Source of the DNA: Serratia sp. Ag1
Lineage (GTDB): Bacteria > Pseudomonadota > Gammaproteobacteria > Enterobacterales > Enterobacteriaceae
Direction of reading: 5' to 3'
Assembly: GCF_000743355.1 (NCBI RefSeq)
Contig: NZ_JQEI01000016.1
Span: 62,001-126,000 of the forward strand
Length of the DNA: 64,000 bases
The notes below the pieces were generated by a model. That model was not told the origin of the DNA. It saw only the letters and a program-made list of their open reading frames with translations, and did no database searches. Position numbers and translations under genes: made by a program. Positions 43,895-53,470 of this stretch are shown in pieces (within the stretch, counting starts at the first letter, position 1; every line of letters starts with the position of its first letter).

Positions 43895-44445
43895 ATCGAC
43901 AGCCCTTTGGCCTCTTCCAGCTTGTTCTGAGCCAAAAGAATCATGTCACACAGTTCACGCACGGCACCGCGCCCCCCGGCAATCCGGGTAACGTAATGCG
44001 CTCGCGGCGTCAGCAACGGATGCGCATCTGCTACTGCTACCGCCAAGCCCACCTCGGCCATCACCGGCCAGTCGATCAGATCATCGCCGATATAGGCGAC
44101 TTCATCAGGGACTAACGACAGTTTATCCAACAGTTCACGGAAGGCCAAAAGCTTATCGGATTGCCCTTGATACAGATGGGTGATATCCAGCGTTTTTGCA
44201 CGATCTTCCAACAGCTTGGCCGATCGGCCAGTGATGATAGCCACTTCAATGCCCGAGGTTTTCAGGCAGCGGATGCCATAACCGTCACGCACATTGAAGG
44301 CTTTCAGCTCTTCACCCTGGTTACCCATGTAGATCAGGCCGTCTGACAGTACGCCGTCGACATCACAAATCAGCAGGCGGATCTTCCCGGCTCGTGCCAT
44401 GACGCTTTCAGTGATCGGCCCGTAGCAGGTTTCGACCATACTCAT
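43891..44445 (-). CDS. kdsC: KdsC, Kdo-8-phosphate phosphatase
   Basis: 184 residues of the HAD family. The nucleophile motif is DVDGVLSDG, followed by DGYGIRCLKTSGIEVAIITGR and IGDDLIDWPVM. It releases Kdo for lipid A decoration. AGGAAG 6 bp before the ATG at 44445 marks the start; an upstream extension would run into kdsD. Confidence 0.96.
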   Translation of the reverse strand: MSMVETCYGPITESVMARAGKIRLLICDVDGVLSDGLIYMGNQGEELKAFNVRDGYGIRCLKTSGIEVAIITGRSAKLLEDRAKTLDITHLYQGQSDKLLAFRELLDKLSLVPDEVAYIGDDLIDWPVMAEVGLAVAVADAHPLLTPRAHYVTRIAGGRGAVRELCDMILLAQNKLEEAKGLSI

Positions 44446-44461
44446 TGACTTCTTCCTTTCA

Positions 44462-45448
44462 TTAGACAACGCCAGCGCGCAGCATGTCATGCATATGTAC
44501 CACACCCAGCAACTGGTCGCCATCGGCAACCAGTACGGCGGTGATATGGCGTTGCTGCATCAGGTTGAGCGCATCGACCGCCAGCATATTCGGGCGTACC
44601 CGGATGCCGCCCAGCGTCATCACATCGGCAATTTTAGCGTTATTGAGATCGATACCCATGTCAAACACCCGGCGTAAGTCACCGTCGGTAAAGATCCCGG
44701 CGATCTTCATCAGATCGTTACAGATGACGGTCATGCCCAGATTTTTGCGGGTGATTTCCAGCAAGGCGTCGCGCAGAGAAGCCTCGGCGCTCACCTGCGG
44801 GATCTCATCACCGCTGTGCATGATATCGCTGACGCGCAGCAGCAGGCGGCGGCCCAGTGCCCCACCTGGGTGCGACAGCGCAAAATCTTCTGGCGTAAAG
44901 CCACGTGCTTTCAGCAGTGCCACCGCCAGAGCATCACCCATCACTAATGTGGCTGTGGTGCTGGTGGTGGGAGCCAGGCCAAGCGGGCAGGCTTCTTGCG
45001 GCACCTTAATACACAGATGCACTTCTGCGGCCTTAGCCATTGAGCTTTCCGGGTTGTTGGTCAGGCAAATCAACGGGATCTGCTGGCGTTTCAACACCGG
45101 AATCAACGCCAGAATCTCATTGGACTCACCCGAGTTGGAGATAGCCAGCACGATGTCCTGCGCCGAGACCATCCCCAGATCGCCATGGCTGGCTTCTGCC
45201 GGGTGCACAAAGAATGACGGGGTGCCCGTGCTGGCAAAGGTGGCGGCAATCTTGCAGCCAATGTGGCCGGATTTGCCCATGCCCATTACCACCACTTTGC
45301 CGCAGCAGGCGGCGATCATTTCGCAGGCGCGGGTAAAATCGGCATTGATATACTGATCAAGCTGGGCCAGGCCATCGCGCTCGATCTGGAGCACTTCTCT
45401 GCCTGCCTGCTGAAAATCAAAGCCCGGTTGCCACTGAATGTTCGACAT
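44462..45448 (-). CDS. kdsD: KdsD, D-arabinose 5-phosphate isomerase
   Basis: 328 residues, the E. coli length. An N-terminal SIS domain (VVVMGMGKSGHIGCKIAATFASTGTPSFFVHPAEASHGDLGM, SNSGES) is followed by two CBS domains (SDIMHSGDEIPQV, GIRVRPNMLAVDALNLM). It makes arabinose 5-phosphate, the first Kdo precursor. The start at 45448 is set by alignment. Confidence 0.96.
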   Translation of the reverse strand: MSNIQWQPGFDFQQAGREVLQIERDGLAQLDQYINADFTRACEMIAACCGKVVVMGMGKSGHIGCKIAATFASTGTPSFFVHPAEASHGDLGMVSAQDIVLAISNSGESNEILALIPVLKRQQIPLICLTNNPESSMAKAAEVHLCIKVPQEACPLGLAPTTSTTATLVMGDALAVALLKARGFTPEDFALSHPGGALGRRLLLRVSDIMHSGDEIPQVSAEASLRDALLEITRKNLGMTVICNDLMKIAGIFTDGDLRRVFDMGIDLNNAKIADVMTLGGIRVRPNMLAVDALNLMQQRHITAVLVADGDQLLGVVHMHDMLRAGVV

Positions 45449-45463
45449 ACTTATTCCCATCAC

Positions 45464-46444
45464 TTAGCCAAAAAACGCACTGAAAGGGTGAAAGAACAGC
45501 ACCGCAAGATACGCAATAAACCCACATAATAACAGAGCCCCTGCCAGATGGCCGATGCGATGTTTGCGCCCCAAACACAAGGCACTGAGCAGGATGCTGG
45601 CTGCCAGCATCACCCAGTAATCACGCTGGAAAGCGGCGGGATCGATACTGCCCGGCGACAGCAGGGCGGGGACGCCCAGCACAATCACCAGATTAAAAAT
45701 ATTGGAGCCGATGATATTACCAATCGCCATATCATCTTCACCCTTTAGTGCTCCGGCGATGGTAGTGGCCAGTTCTGGCAGGCTGGTGCCGATAGCGATG
45801 ATCGTCAGGCCAACCACCAATTCGCTGAGGGCGAAGTAATGGGCTATCACCGTGGCGTTATCGATGATCATTTTTGAAGAGAGCGGCAGGATGATAAATG
45901 CCAGCACCAGCCACAAGATGGCGACGGTGTTGCTGCTGTCCTGCGGCAGTTCGGCGAGCTGTTCCATAGTCAGGCTGTCATTGCCCTCGCGCTGGGCCTG
46001 CCGGGCGATTTTCAGCATCAGCAGAATAAACCCGGCAGCGGCGGCCAGCAATACTATGCCATCCAGCCTGCTGAGGGAGTTGTCCATCAGCACAAAACCA
46101 CATAAAAGAGTGACGGCCAACATCAGCGGCAGTTCGCGCCGCAGGATGTCAGAACGGACCACCAAAGGGTGGATTAGGGCGGCCACCCCGAGGATCAATA
46201 AAATATTAGCAATGTTGGATCCCAAAACGTTGCCAACCGCCATGTCGGTCTGCCCGTTCAGTGCAGCGGTGACCGAAACAATCAGCTCTGGCAAGGACGT
46301 GCCAATGCCGACGATGGTCATCCCGATAATCAGCGGGGGAACGCCCAAAGAGCGGCTAATCACCGCAGCACCATAAACTAATCGATCTGCCCCATACACC
46401 AGTAAAAATAAACCAACGATTAACAATACTATCGCGAGAAACAT
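45464..46444 (-). CDS. yrbG: YrbG, Ca2+/Na+ antiporter family protein
   Basis: 326 residues with about ten membrane helices in two inverted halves. Both alpha-repeats of the CaCA family are visible (GIGTSLPELIVSVTAALNG ... GNVLGSNIANILLILG, and AIGTSLPELATTIAGALKG ... GNIIGSNIFNLVIVLG). An inner-membrane cation exchanger; substrate not proven. First gene of the leftward Kdo/LPS run, 15 bp before kdsD. Confidence 0.94.
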   Translation of the reverse strand: MFLAIVLLIVGLFLLVYGADRLVYGAAVISRSLGVPPLIIGMTIVGIGTSLPELIVSVTAALNGQTDMAVGNVLGSNIANILLILGVAALIHPLVVRSDILRRELPLMLAVTLLCGFVLMDNSLSRLDGIVLLAAAAGFILLMLKIARQAQREGNDSLTMEQLAELPQDSSNTVAILWLVLAFIILPLSSKMIIDNATVIAHYFALSELVVGLTIIAIGTSLPELATTIAGALKGEDDMAIGNIIGSNIFNLVIVLGVPALLSPGSIDPAAFQRDYWVMLAASILLSALCLGRKHRIGHLAGALLLCGFIAYLAVLFFHPFSAFFG

Positions 46445-46878
46445 GCAGGGTCCTTTATTGGGTATAATCCCCCGGTTTTTCAGGTTGTCGTGTTGTTGGT
46501 TTTGCACGTTCATCCTCAATGATTGAGGCACCGACTCACCGCCTGGCTACAACTTGAAATCCATTGGGTATCACCCCGGTTCGTTGGTAAAGCCGAAATT
46601 CGGCCATCTTGCTTGCCCAGCGTTGTGCAACTGCAGCAACGGATTTTCCCGGTTAAAAGTCAAACAGTTTCATTTTTTTGCGTTATCTCTTAATTTTGAC
46701 TGGCTGAAGCTTAAAAGTAAAACCAATGGCATCATTGGTAGCGAAATGGCAGTAAGTTTTTGTAAAGATGAGACGCGCTGCGTCTGTTGCTTTAACATCA
46801 CGGATAGATTTAAGGCCTGCGTAATCGCCTTAATTGCGGTGGCCCTTAGCAAGAATGCTCGGTAAAGGATCAATAAAT
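46445..46878. other. yrbG-mlaF divergent region
   Basis: 434 bp without a supported gene. About 46530-46570 keeps the decayed right arm of the palindromic repeat (CACCGCCTGGCTACAACTTG, ATTGGGTAT). The rest should contain the promoters of yrbG-kdsD and of mlaFEDCB. Confidence 0.5.
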
Positions 46879-47694
46879 ATGCACCAGAAGGCAGATAATC
46901 TGGTCGAAGTGCGCGGTATGAGCTTTTCTCGCGGCGATCGGCTGATATTTGAAGATATTAATCTGACGGTCCCCCGTGGCAAAGTAACGGCGATCATGGG
47001 GCCATCAGGGATTGGTAAAACCACACTGTTGCGCCTGATCGGCGGGCAACTGTCACCCGATCGCGGTGAGATCTGGTTTGATGGTGACAACATTCCGGCA
47101 CTGTCACGCCATCAACTTTATGAATCGCGCAAGAAGATGAGCATGCTGTTTCAATCGGGTGCGCTGTTCACCGATCTGACGGTATTTGAAAACGTGGCTT
47201 TCCCGCTGCGTGAGCACAGCCGCTTGCCGGAACCCATCTTGCGCAGCACGGTGCTGATGAAGCTCGAAGCCGTGGGGTTGCGCGGTGCGGCCAATCTGAT
47301 GCCCAATGAACTCTCCGGTGGTATGGCGCGGCGTGCCGCACTGGCGCGAGCCATTGCGCTGGATCCGGAGTTGATCATGTTCGACGAGCCTTTCGTCGGC
47401 CAGGATCCCATCACTATGGGCGTGTTGGTGAAGCTGATTGACGAACTGAACCATGCGCTGGGCATTACTTGCATCGTGGTTTCACATGATGTGCCAGAGG
47501 TATTGAGCATTGCTGATTACGCCTATATCGTGGCGGATCACCATGTGATTGCCGAAGGCACGACACCGCAGTTGCAGAGCAATCCTGATGCGCGCGTGCG
47601 TCAGTTTCTGGATGGTATTGCCGATGGGCCGGTACCGTTCCGCTATCCGGCCAGTGATTACCAGACTGAGCTTCTAAGGAATGGGAGTAATTAA
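46879..47694 (+). CDS. mlaF: MlaF, ATPase of the Mla phospholipid transporter
   Basis: 271 residues, ABC ATPase with Walker [10 protein letters not shown], signature [16 protein letters not shown] and Walker [14 protein letters not shown]. With MlaE, MlaD and MlaB it drives phospholipid movement that keeps the outer leaflet asymmetric. AAAGGA at 46864 precedes the ATG. First gene of mlaFEDCB. Confidence 0.96.
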   Translation: MHQKADNLVEVRGMSFSRGDRLIFEDINLTVPRGKVTAIMGPSGIGKTTLLRLIGGQLSPDRGEIWFDGDNIPALSRHQLYESRKKMSMLFQSGALFTDLTVFENVAFPLREHSRLPEPILRSTVLMKLEAVGLRGAANLMPNELSGGMARRAALARAIALDPELIMFDEPFVGQDPITMGVLVKLIDELNHALGITCIVVSHDVPEVLSIADYAYIVADHHVIAEGTTPQLQSNPDARVRQFLDGIADGPVPFRYPASDYQTELLRNGSN

Positions 47695-47698
47695 CCTC

Positions 47699-48481
47699 AT
47701 GTTTTTACAGGCGTTAGCGTCGTTAGGGCGCCGAGGTATCAATACCAGTGCGGCTTTTGGGCGCGCCGGGCTGATGCTGTTTCATGCGCTGGTTGGGCAG
47801 CCGGAACCGCGTAAGCAGTGGCCGTTGCTGCTCAAGCAGCTTTACAGCGTGGGTGTGCAATCTCTATTGATCATCATGGTTTCCGGTGTGTTTATCGGCA
47901 TGGTGCTGGGGCTGCAAGGTTATCTGGTACTGACGACCTATAGCGCAGAGGCCAGCTTGGGTATGATGGTGGCACTGTCGCTGCTGCGTGAGCTGGGGCC
48001 GGTTGTGACCGCCTTGCTGTTTGCTGGCCGCGCAGGCTCGGCATTGACCGCTGAAATTGGCCTGATGAAAGCCACGGAGCAAATCTCCAGCCTGGAAATG
48101 ATGGCGGTTGACCCGCTGCGGCGCATTGTGGCCCCGCGTTTCTGGGCAGGCTTGATCAGCATGCCGCTGCTGACGATCATCTTTGTTGCCGTCGGCATTT
48201 GGGGCGGCTCGGTGGTAGGGGTGGATTGGAAAGGCATCGACAGCGGCTTCTTCTGGTCTGCCATGCAGGGCGCGGTTGAATGGCGCAAGGATTTACTTAA
48301 CTGCCTGATCAAGAGCGTGGTATTTGCCATAACCGTAACCTGGATTGCGATCTTCAACGGCTATGATGCAGTGCCGACTTCTGAAGGGATTAGCCGGGCA
48401 ACGACAAGGACCGTGGTACATTCGTCACTGGCGGTGTTGGGATTGGATTTTGTGCTGACTGCACTGATGTTTGGGAATTAA
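47699..48481 (+). CDS. mlaE: MlaE, permease of the Mla transporter
   Basis: 260 residues with about five membrane segments and the family blocks [52 protein letters not shown] and [22 protein letters not shown]. Aligns with E. coli MlaE throughout. GGGAG lies 12 bp before the ATG at 47699; an earlier ATG at 47681 would overlap mlaF. Confidence 0.96.
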   Translation: MFLQALASLGRRGINTSAAFGRAGLMLFHALVGQPEPRKQWPLLLKQLYSVGVQSLLIIMVSGVFIGMVLGLQGYLVLTTYSAEASLGMMVALSLLRELGPVVTALLFAGRAGSALTAEIGLMKATEQISSLEMMAVDPLRRIVAPRFWAGLISMPLLTIIFVAVGIWGGSVVGVDWKGIDSGFFWSAMQGAVEWRKDLLNCLIKSVVFAITVTWIAIFNGYDAVPTSEGISRATTRTVVHSSLAVLGLDFVLTALMFGN

Positions 48482-48485
48482 TTCG

Positions 48486-49019
48486 ATGCAAACGAAGAAG
48501 AGTGAAATCTGGGTTGGGGCATTCATGCTGATTGCACTGTGTGCCATCGTCTTCCTCTGCCTGCAGGTGGCAAATATTAAATCGATCGGTAATGAACCGA
48601 CTTACCGTATCTATGCCACCTTCGATAATATCGGTGGCTTGAAAGCGCGTTCCCCGGTGAAGATCGGTGGGGTAGTGATTGGCCGGGTGGCCGAGATCTC
48701 ACTCGATGCGAAAACTTACACACCGCGGGTGGCGCTGGATATTCAGGATAAATACAACCAGATCCCGGACACCAGCTCGCTGGCGATCCGTACCTCTGGC
48801 CTGTTGGGTGAGCAGTATCTGGCGTTGAACGTTGGTTTTGAAGATCCTGATATGGGCACCACCATTCTGAAAGATGGCGGAACCATTCAGGACACCAAAT
48901 CAGCGATGGTTCTGGAAGATCTGATCGGTCAGTTCCTGTACAAGAGTGGCGGCCAGGACAGTGCGGAAAAACCGGCTGTAGCACCAGACGCTGTTCCACA
49001 ACCTGCCACAAGTCATTAA
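48486..49019 (+). CDS. mlaD: MlaD, MCE-domain substrate-binding protein
   Basis: 177 residues. One N-terminal membrane helix ([22 protein letters not shown]) and an MCE domain ([44 protein letters not shown]). It forms the periplasmic hexameric ring on MlaE and hands lipid to or from MlaC. The C-terminal tail is Pro/Ala-rich. Confidence 0.96.
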   Translation: MQTKKSEIWVGAFMLIALCAIVFLCLQVANIKSIGNEPTYRIYATFDNIGGLKARSPVKIGGVVIGRVAEISLDAKTYTPRVALDIQDKYNQIPDTSSLAIRTSGLLGEQYLALNVGFEDPDMGTTILKDGGTIQDTKSAMVLEDLIGQFLYKSGGQDSAEKPAVAPDAVPQPATSH

Positions 49020-49033
49020 TAGAGGAAGCCTGC

Positions 49034-49663
49034 ATGTTTAAACGTTTACTGATGGTTGCGCTGCTGGTGGTTGCTCCGCTGGCTTCTGCGGTTGATCAGA
49101 CCAATCCTTATAGCCTGATGCAGGATGCTGCGGATAAAACCTTCGCACGTCTGAAAGCCGAACAACCGAAAATCAAACAGGATCCCGACTATTTGCGCAC
49201 TATCGTGCATGAAGAGCTGATGCCGTTTGTGCAGGTGAAATACGCCGGTGCGCTGGTATTGGGCCGTTACTATAAAGAGGCCACTCCTGCGCAGCGTGAA
49301 GCTTATTTCAGCGCTTTCCAGGCGTATCTGGAGCAGGCTTACGGCCAGGCACTGGCAATGTATAACGGCCAGACTTACCAGATCGAACCGGCGCAGCCTG
49401 TAGGGGATGCCGATATTGTCGCTATTCGTGTGACGATCATTGATAACGGTAACCGCCCGCCCGTGCGCCTGGATTTCCAATGGCGGAAAAACAGCAAGAC
49501 CGGCTATTGGCAGGCGTATGACATGATCGCCGAAGGCGTCAGTATGATCACCACCAAGCAGAACGAGTGGGCGTCTACTCTGCGCACCAAAGGGGTGGAT
49601 GGTCTGACTCAACAATTGCTGGTTGCCGCCAAGCAGCCGATCACGCTGGATAAGAAAAACTGA
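49034..49663 (+). CDS. mlaC: MlaC, periplasmic phospholipid carrier
   Basis: 209 residues with signal peptide [19 protein letters not shown] and the MlaC/Ttg2D domain ([49 protein letters not shown]). It ferries phospholipid between the MlaA complex and MlaFEDB. GAGGAAGCCTGC precedes the ATG; its stop overlaps the mlaB start by one base. Confidence 0.96.
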   Translation: MFKRLLMVALLVVAPLASAVDQTNPYSLMQDAADKTFARLKAEQPKIKQDPDYLRTIVHEELMPFVQVKYAGALVLGRYYKEATPAQREAYFSAFQAYLEQAYGQALAMYNGQTYQIEPAQPVGDADIVAIRVTIIDNGNRPPVRLDFQWRKNSKTGYWQAYDMIAEGVSMITTKQNEWASTLRTKGVDGLTQQLLVAAKQPITLDKKN

Positions 49664-49965
49664 TGGCCGAGGCATTAAGCTGGGAATCACAACAGCACAC
49701 CCTCATTTTGCGCGGTGAACTGACCCGTGAAACGCTGCTGCCGTTGTGGCAACAGCGTGAGGCGTTGATGGCGGATAAAGCTATCGTTGATGTTGCATCG
49801 TTGCAGCGTGTTGATTCTTCCGGTTTGGCATTGCTGCTGCATTTGCGTGAACAACAGCGCCAACATGGCGTCGAGTTAAAAATTTCCGGCATGACAGAAC
49901 GGTTGCAAACGTTGATTGCGCTTTACAATTTGCAGACGATAATGCCTGCTGATCCCACTGATTAA
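49663..49965 (+). CDS. mlaB: MlaB, STAS-domain regulator of MlaF
   Basis: 100 residues, a STAS domain with DVASLQRVDSSGLALLLHL. It binds MlaF and supports complex assembly and ATPase activity. Last gene of the operon; the strong terminator at 49989 follows. The expected E. coli neighbours ibaG and murA are not present to the right. Confidence 0.95.
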   Translation: MAEALSWESQQHTLILRGELTRETLLPLWQQREALMADKAIVDVASLQRVDSSGLALLLHLREQQRQHGVELKISGMTERLQTLIALYNLQTIMPADPTD

Positions 49966-49988
49966 TCACGTTTTCAGCGGCTGACAAG

Positions 49989-50029
49989 AAGCTCAGGGCC
50001 CGGTATTCCACCGGGCCCTGAGCTTTTAG
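49989..50029 (+). terminator. Strong terminator of the mla operon
   Basis: AAGCTCAGGGCCCGG and CCGGGCCCTGAGCTT form a perfect 15-bp stem with a 7-nt loop, followed by TTTTAG. On the minus strand the stem is followed by CTTGTC after TT, so it may also serve the leftward peptidase gene. Confidence 0.9.
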
Positions 50030-50072
50030 TACTGCAAATTGCCTGTTGATTTGAATGGCACAGGAGAGGGCG

Positions 50073-50840
50073 TTACAACAACGCCGTCTCGGTGATGACC
50101 CGCTTGGCGCCGATGTAGTGGCTTTGCCAAAAGTTATCCGTCAATTTGCTGATACGGACATTAGCCCCGGTACGTGGCGACTCAATAAACTGCCCATCCC
50201 CCAAGTACACCCCGACGTGATCCGGTACGTCCTTTTTAATGCGGAAAAACACCAAATCCCCTTTGCGCAGTTCACCTTGTTTGATGTGCCGCAATTTTTT
50301 GCTTTGATACATCTGGTTGGTCGTGCGCGGCAGTTTTTCGTTCAGGTGCTGATTATAAACGTAATAAACCAGGCCGCTGCAATCAAACCCCTGTGATGGC
50401 GTTTGCCCGCCCCACACATAAGGAATGCCGATCTGGGATTTCAGCTTTTGGATCACGGTATGAATAGCGACCTCCACGCGAGGATTACCCAGATCGCCCA
50501 TTAACTCTTCCGTTGCCAACGTTGGCATACGATCTGAACCGCCGATATAGCCTGGCTTCCAGCGCCCATGCATGGCCAGTTGTTCACGGTTCTGCAAACG
50601 CTGCTCCTGTTTCACCAGCGCTTCACGACGCGCCTGTTCCGGCGTCAGTGGGACAACGGCAAGGCGGCCTTTCGACTTAGCCAGCAGCTTCGCACGATTT
50701 TGCATACGTTCAAGGGCTTCTTTATTCTGCGGTTGCGTCGCATTCGATCCAGGCTTTTCCGCCGTTTTCTTTTTTGCTGGCGCTGCACTGGCCCCAAGGG
50801 AGATCAGTAACAACAGCGGCAGAATAAAAAAGCCAGTCAT
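50073..50840 (-). CDS. Exported NlpC/P60 (C40) peptidoglycan endopeptidase
   Basis: 255 residues. Signal peptide MTGFFILPLLLLISLGASA, then a basic helical linker (about 30-120), then the NlpC/P60 domain with catalytic Cys in QGFDCSGLVYYVY, His in VPDHVGVYLGDG and PYVWGGQTP. It should cut the stem peptide of peptidoglycan in the periplasm. It is the last leftward gene beside the Flag-2 stator genes, 100 bp after lafU, so a role in opening the wall for lateral flagella is possible. It recalls E. coli YafL, a C40 peptidase that also lies beside Flag-2 remnants. The start is chosen for the signal peptide; the ribosome site is weak. Confidence 0.82.
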   Translation of the reverse strand: MTGFFILPLLLLISLGASAAPAKKKTAEKPGSNATQPQNKEALERMQNRAKLLAKSKGRLAVVPLTPEQARREALVKQEQRLQNREQLAMHGRWKPGYIGGSDRMPTLATEELMGDLGNPRVEVAIHTVIQKLKSQIGIPYVWGGQTPSQGFDCSGLVYYVYNQHLNEKLPRTTNQMYQSKKLRHIKQGELRKGDLVFFRIKKDVPDHVGVYLGDGQFIESPRTGANVRISKLTDNFWQSHYIGAKRVITETALL

Positions 50841-50940
50841 GCACCGACGAAGCCCTGCCGTAACCGGCAAGAAAGGTGCAGACAGCGTGCAAAAGATCAC
50901 AAACAAAACAAGGTTTCCTACAATTTCCAAAACAAAACGA

Positions 50941-51885
50941 TTACTCAGCGATATCAGGCGACAGCCGGGCAATTTTGTCCGCTAAAGGTTTAACCACTTT
51001 TTCTCCATTCACTCCAAAGAATTGATAGAGCGACTCGCTGGCAGCATGGGTTAACACCATGATCTCAATACGACGGTTAGAAGAACTGAGCGGATCCTCA
51101 GCATCCAGCAACATCTGGTCGGCCATTCCGCTTACCTGCAAAATTTTCGCCTGATCCAAGCCCCCTTGCGTCAGCACCTGACGGGCTTGCATGGCGCGCT
51201 CGCCGGAGAGATTCCAGTTGTTGTAATGCTCCTGATCGCGAAAACGGGTGGCGTCAGTGTGGCCGGTAATAATAATTTTGTTGTCGATGGTGTCTAATGC
51301 CGAGGCAAACTCACTCAACAGCCGTTTAAAGAACGGCGTCAGCACCGCGCTGCTGCGTTGGAACATTTCGCGTTTCTGATCGTCTTGGATCAAGATACGC
51401 AACCCCTGCGGCACTATCTCAATTTTCAGGTTGGACTGTGCATCGTAGGCCGAGGTGATCTGCATGATAATCCGGGCCAGGTTTTCAATTTCTGCCTCAG
51501 AACGCTTATTAACATCTTCAATGCTTTCTGCGATCGCCGCGACATTGGTCAGCACAGGCACTTGGCTGATCTCCATGACCGGTGCTTTTTGTTCGATATC
51601 CTGTTTGGCTGCCAGCACGTTCAGCGAGCCATTGGCGCCTTCCGGTTGAACCATTGGTGTGATAGACGCGCCGTCAAAAATCGTCTGCCCATTGAGCAGC
51701 ATCACCACTTCTTTACGCTCTTCCTCGGTCACCGCGCCCATGATCCAAAGCACCATAAACAGCGCCATCATCGCCAGGGTGAAGTCAGCAAAAGCGACTT
51801 TCCAGGCACCACCGTGGATCGCATCATGGCCTTTACGCGATGAGCGTTTGATGATGGTGGTATGTCCTTTTGCTGAATTACGCAT
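50941..51885 (-). CDS. lafU: LafU, MotB-type stator protein of lateral flagella
   Basis: 314 residues. One membrane helix after a basic N-terminus, with the proton-binding Asp in AFADFTLAMMALFMVLW, and a C-terminal OmpA-like peptidoglycan-binding domain (IIITGHTDATRFRDQE, LSGERAMQARQVL, SSNRRIEIMV). It overlaps lafT by 8 bp. E. coli K-12 keeps only a fragment of this gene (mbhA). A GTG three codons upstream is an alternative start. Confidence 0.93.
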   Translation of the reverse strand: MRNSAKGHTTIIKRSSRKGHDAIHGGAWKVAFADFTLAMMALFMVLWIMGAVTEEERKEVVMLLNGQTIFDGASITPMVQPEGANGSLNVLAAKQDIEQKAPVMEISQVPVLTNVAAIAESIEDVNKRSEAEIENLARIIMQITSAYDAQSNLKIEIVPQGLRILIQDDQKREMFQRSSAVLTPFFKRLLSEFASALDTIDNKIIITGHTDATRFRDQEHYNNWNLSGERAMQARQVLTQGGLDQAKILQVSGMADQMLLDAEDPLSSSNRRIEIMVLTHAASESLYQFFGVNGEKVVKPLADKIARLSPDIAE

Positions 51886-52747
51886 CAGATTCACTCGTCA
51901 GTTGATTTACCCAGCCATCCAGAGTGGCGAAAGTCGGTTTAGAGTCCAGCGGCAGCATTTTGCGCCCGGCGTCTACTGCCAGCAGAGTCGGCTTGCCCGC
52001 CACTTGATTGACCAGCACGGTACGCACGCACTCCAGCACCGCCATTTGCTTCTTGGTGCGCTGTTCCATGGCGTTAGACACTGGATCCATCAGGCAGTAA
52101 CAGAAGAATACCCCCAGGAAGGTCCCTACCAGGGCTGCGGCGACTTTCACACCAATCACTGCGATCGACCCATCGATTGACTGCATGGTGATAATGATGC
52201 CGAGTACCGCTGCACAGATACCAAAGCCGGGCATGGCTTCTGCGGTGCGCTGCAAAGAGCGTGAAGGCTGTAGCAATTCTTCTTCCATCGCTACCAGTTC
52301 CTGCTCCAGGATCCCTTCCAGTTCGTGCTCGTTGATTTTCCCCATCGCCATCAGACGGAAGTTATCGGCGATAAAGGTCACCAGCGCTTTATCACGCAGA
52401 ATTAACGGATACTTTTGAAACAGTGGGCTGCTCTCAGGCACTTCGATATGGGCGTCCAGCATTTTCAGGCCGCCGTTCTGTACCAATTCCAGCAGTTCGT
52501 GCAGCAGCATCAGAAGCTGTTGCTGATAGACTTCGGTGTACTCGTTTTTACGCATCACACCGCGGAACTGGCGATACATTTCACGCAGTACTGCTTTCGG
52601 GTTGGCTAATACCATGGCTCCCATACCGGCGCCGAGAATAATAATGATCTCTCCGGGCTGCCAAAAAGAAGCCAAACGGCCGCCTGACATAATAAAACCG
52701 CCAACAACACAGGCGAAAATAATGACTAATCCTAATAACTTTTGCAT
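51878..52747 (-). CDS. lafT: LafT, MotA-type stator protein of lateral flagella
   Basis: 289 residues with four hydrophobic segments (LGLVIIFACVVGGFIM, GEIIIILGAGMGAMVLA, AMPGFGICAAVLGIIITM, GVKVAAALVGTFLGVFFCYCL) and the long cytoplasmic loop between the second and third. It forms the ion channel with LafU. Its start overlaps lafS by 16 bp. Confidence 0.94.
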   Translation of the reverse strand: MQKLLGLVIIFACVVGGFIMSGGRLASFWQPGEIIIILGAGMGAMVLANPKAVLREMYRQFRGVMRKNEYTEVYQQQLLMLLHELLELVQNGGLKMLDAHIEVPESSPLFQKYPLILRDKALVTFIADNFRLMAMGKINEHELEGILEQELVAMEEELLQPSRSLQRTAEAMPGFGICAAVLGIIITMQSIDGSIAVIGVKVAAALVGTFLGVFFCYCLMDPVSNAMEQRTKKQMAVLECVRTVLVNQVAGKPTLLAVDAGRKMLPLDSKPTFATLDGWVNQLTSESDA

Positions 52748-53448
52748 GAGGCTTCACTCTTAAAAAAACTTTGAATCTTTTGTGTAATGACTTTATTAAG
52801 TTGGCAGATCCTTGCCTCGGTTAAATCCAGTACCAGCGCGATCTCTTTCAAGCTCATTTCATGCTGGTAATACAGCGTCAAAATCAATTGCTCACGCTGT
52901 TCAAGGGTGGCCAGTGCGCTGCGTAAGGTGCGACTGTTAATAATCCCTTCTTCCAACGGGCGGCTGTCCAAGGCGCCCGTGTGAGTATCGCTGCTGAGCA
53001 GCTCATCCAAACTTTCCATTGCTTTAGCGCAATCCAACAACAAGTACTCCTGATATTCCTCGGCCGTGATAGACAGTTTGCTGGCCAAATCCTCAAAACT
53101 GGGTTCCCTACCCAATTCACGCGCTAATTCCCGGATCGCGTCATTAATTTTGTGGTTCTTTTGTCGCAAACGGCGCGGGCGCCAATCCAACTGCCGTAAT
53201 TCATCCAATATGGCACCGCGGATCCGCCGGGCTGCGTAAGCGGCAAACTGCTCATCCGGATGCCCATAACGGCGCAGCGAAGAGAGCAAGCCCATCAGCG
53301 CAATCTGCTCCATATCCTCTTGGTCCATAACGCTGCTACTCTGATAAGAGAGTTGCTTTACGATACGGCGCACCAGCGGTAAATAGGCCTTCACATAACG
53401 TGATTCGTCAGCTGGGGTCAGCGCATCGCTGGCAATAAAATCCATCAT
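52732..53448 (-). CDS. lafS: LafS, flagellar sigma-28 factor (FliA type)
   Basis: 238 residues with sigma regions 2 (LVRRIVKQLSYQ, DMEQIALMGLLSSLRRYG, FAAYAARRIRGAILDELRQLDW), 3 (LGREPSFEDLASKL) and 4 (LILTLYYQHEMSLKEIALVLDLTEARICQLNKV). It directs late Flag-2 genes such as the flagellins. Two adjacent ATGs (53448, 53445) are possible starts, and a TTG upstream is in frame; the ribosome site is weak. Confidence 0.93.
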   Translation of the reverse strand: MMDFIASDALTPADESRYVKAYLPLVRRIVKQLSYQSSSVMDQEDMEQIALMGLLSSLRRYGHPDEQFAAYAARRIRGAILDELRQLDWRPRRLRQKNHKINDAIRELARELGREPSFEDLASKLSITAEEYQEYLLLDCAKAMESLDELLSSDTHTGALDSRPLEEGIINSRTLRSALATLEQREQLILTLYYQHEMSLKEIALVLDLTEARICQLNKVITQKIQSFFKSEASCKSY

Positions 53449-53470
53449 TTCTATCAATCGCTTTAGCTAC

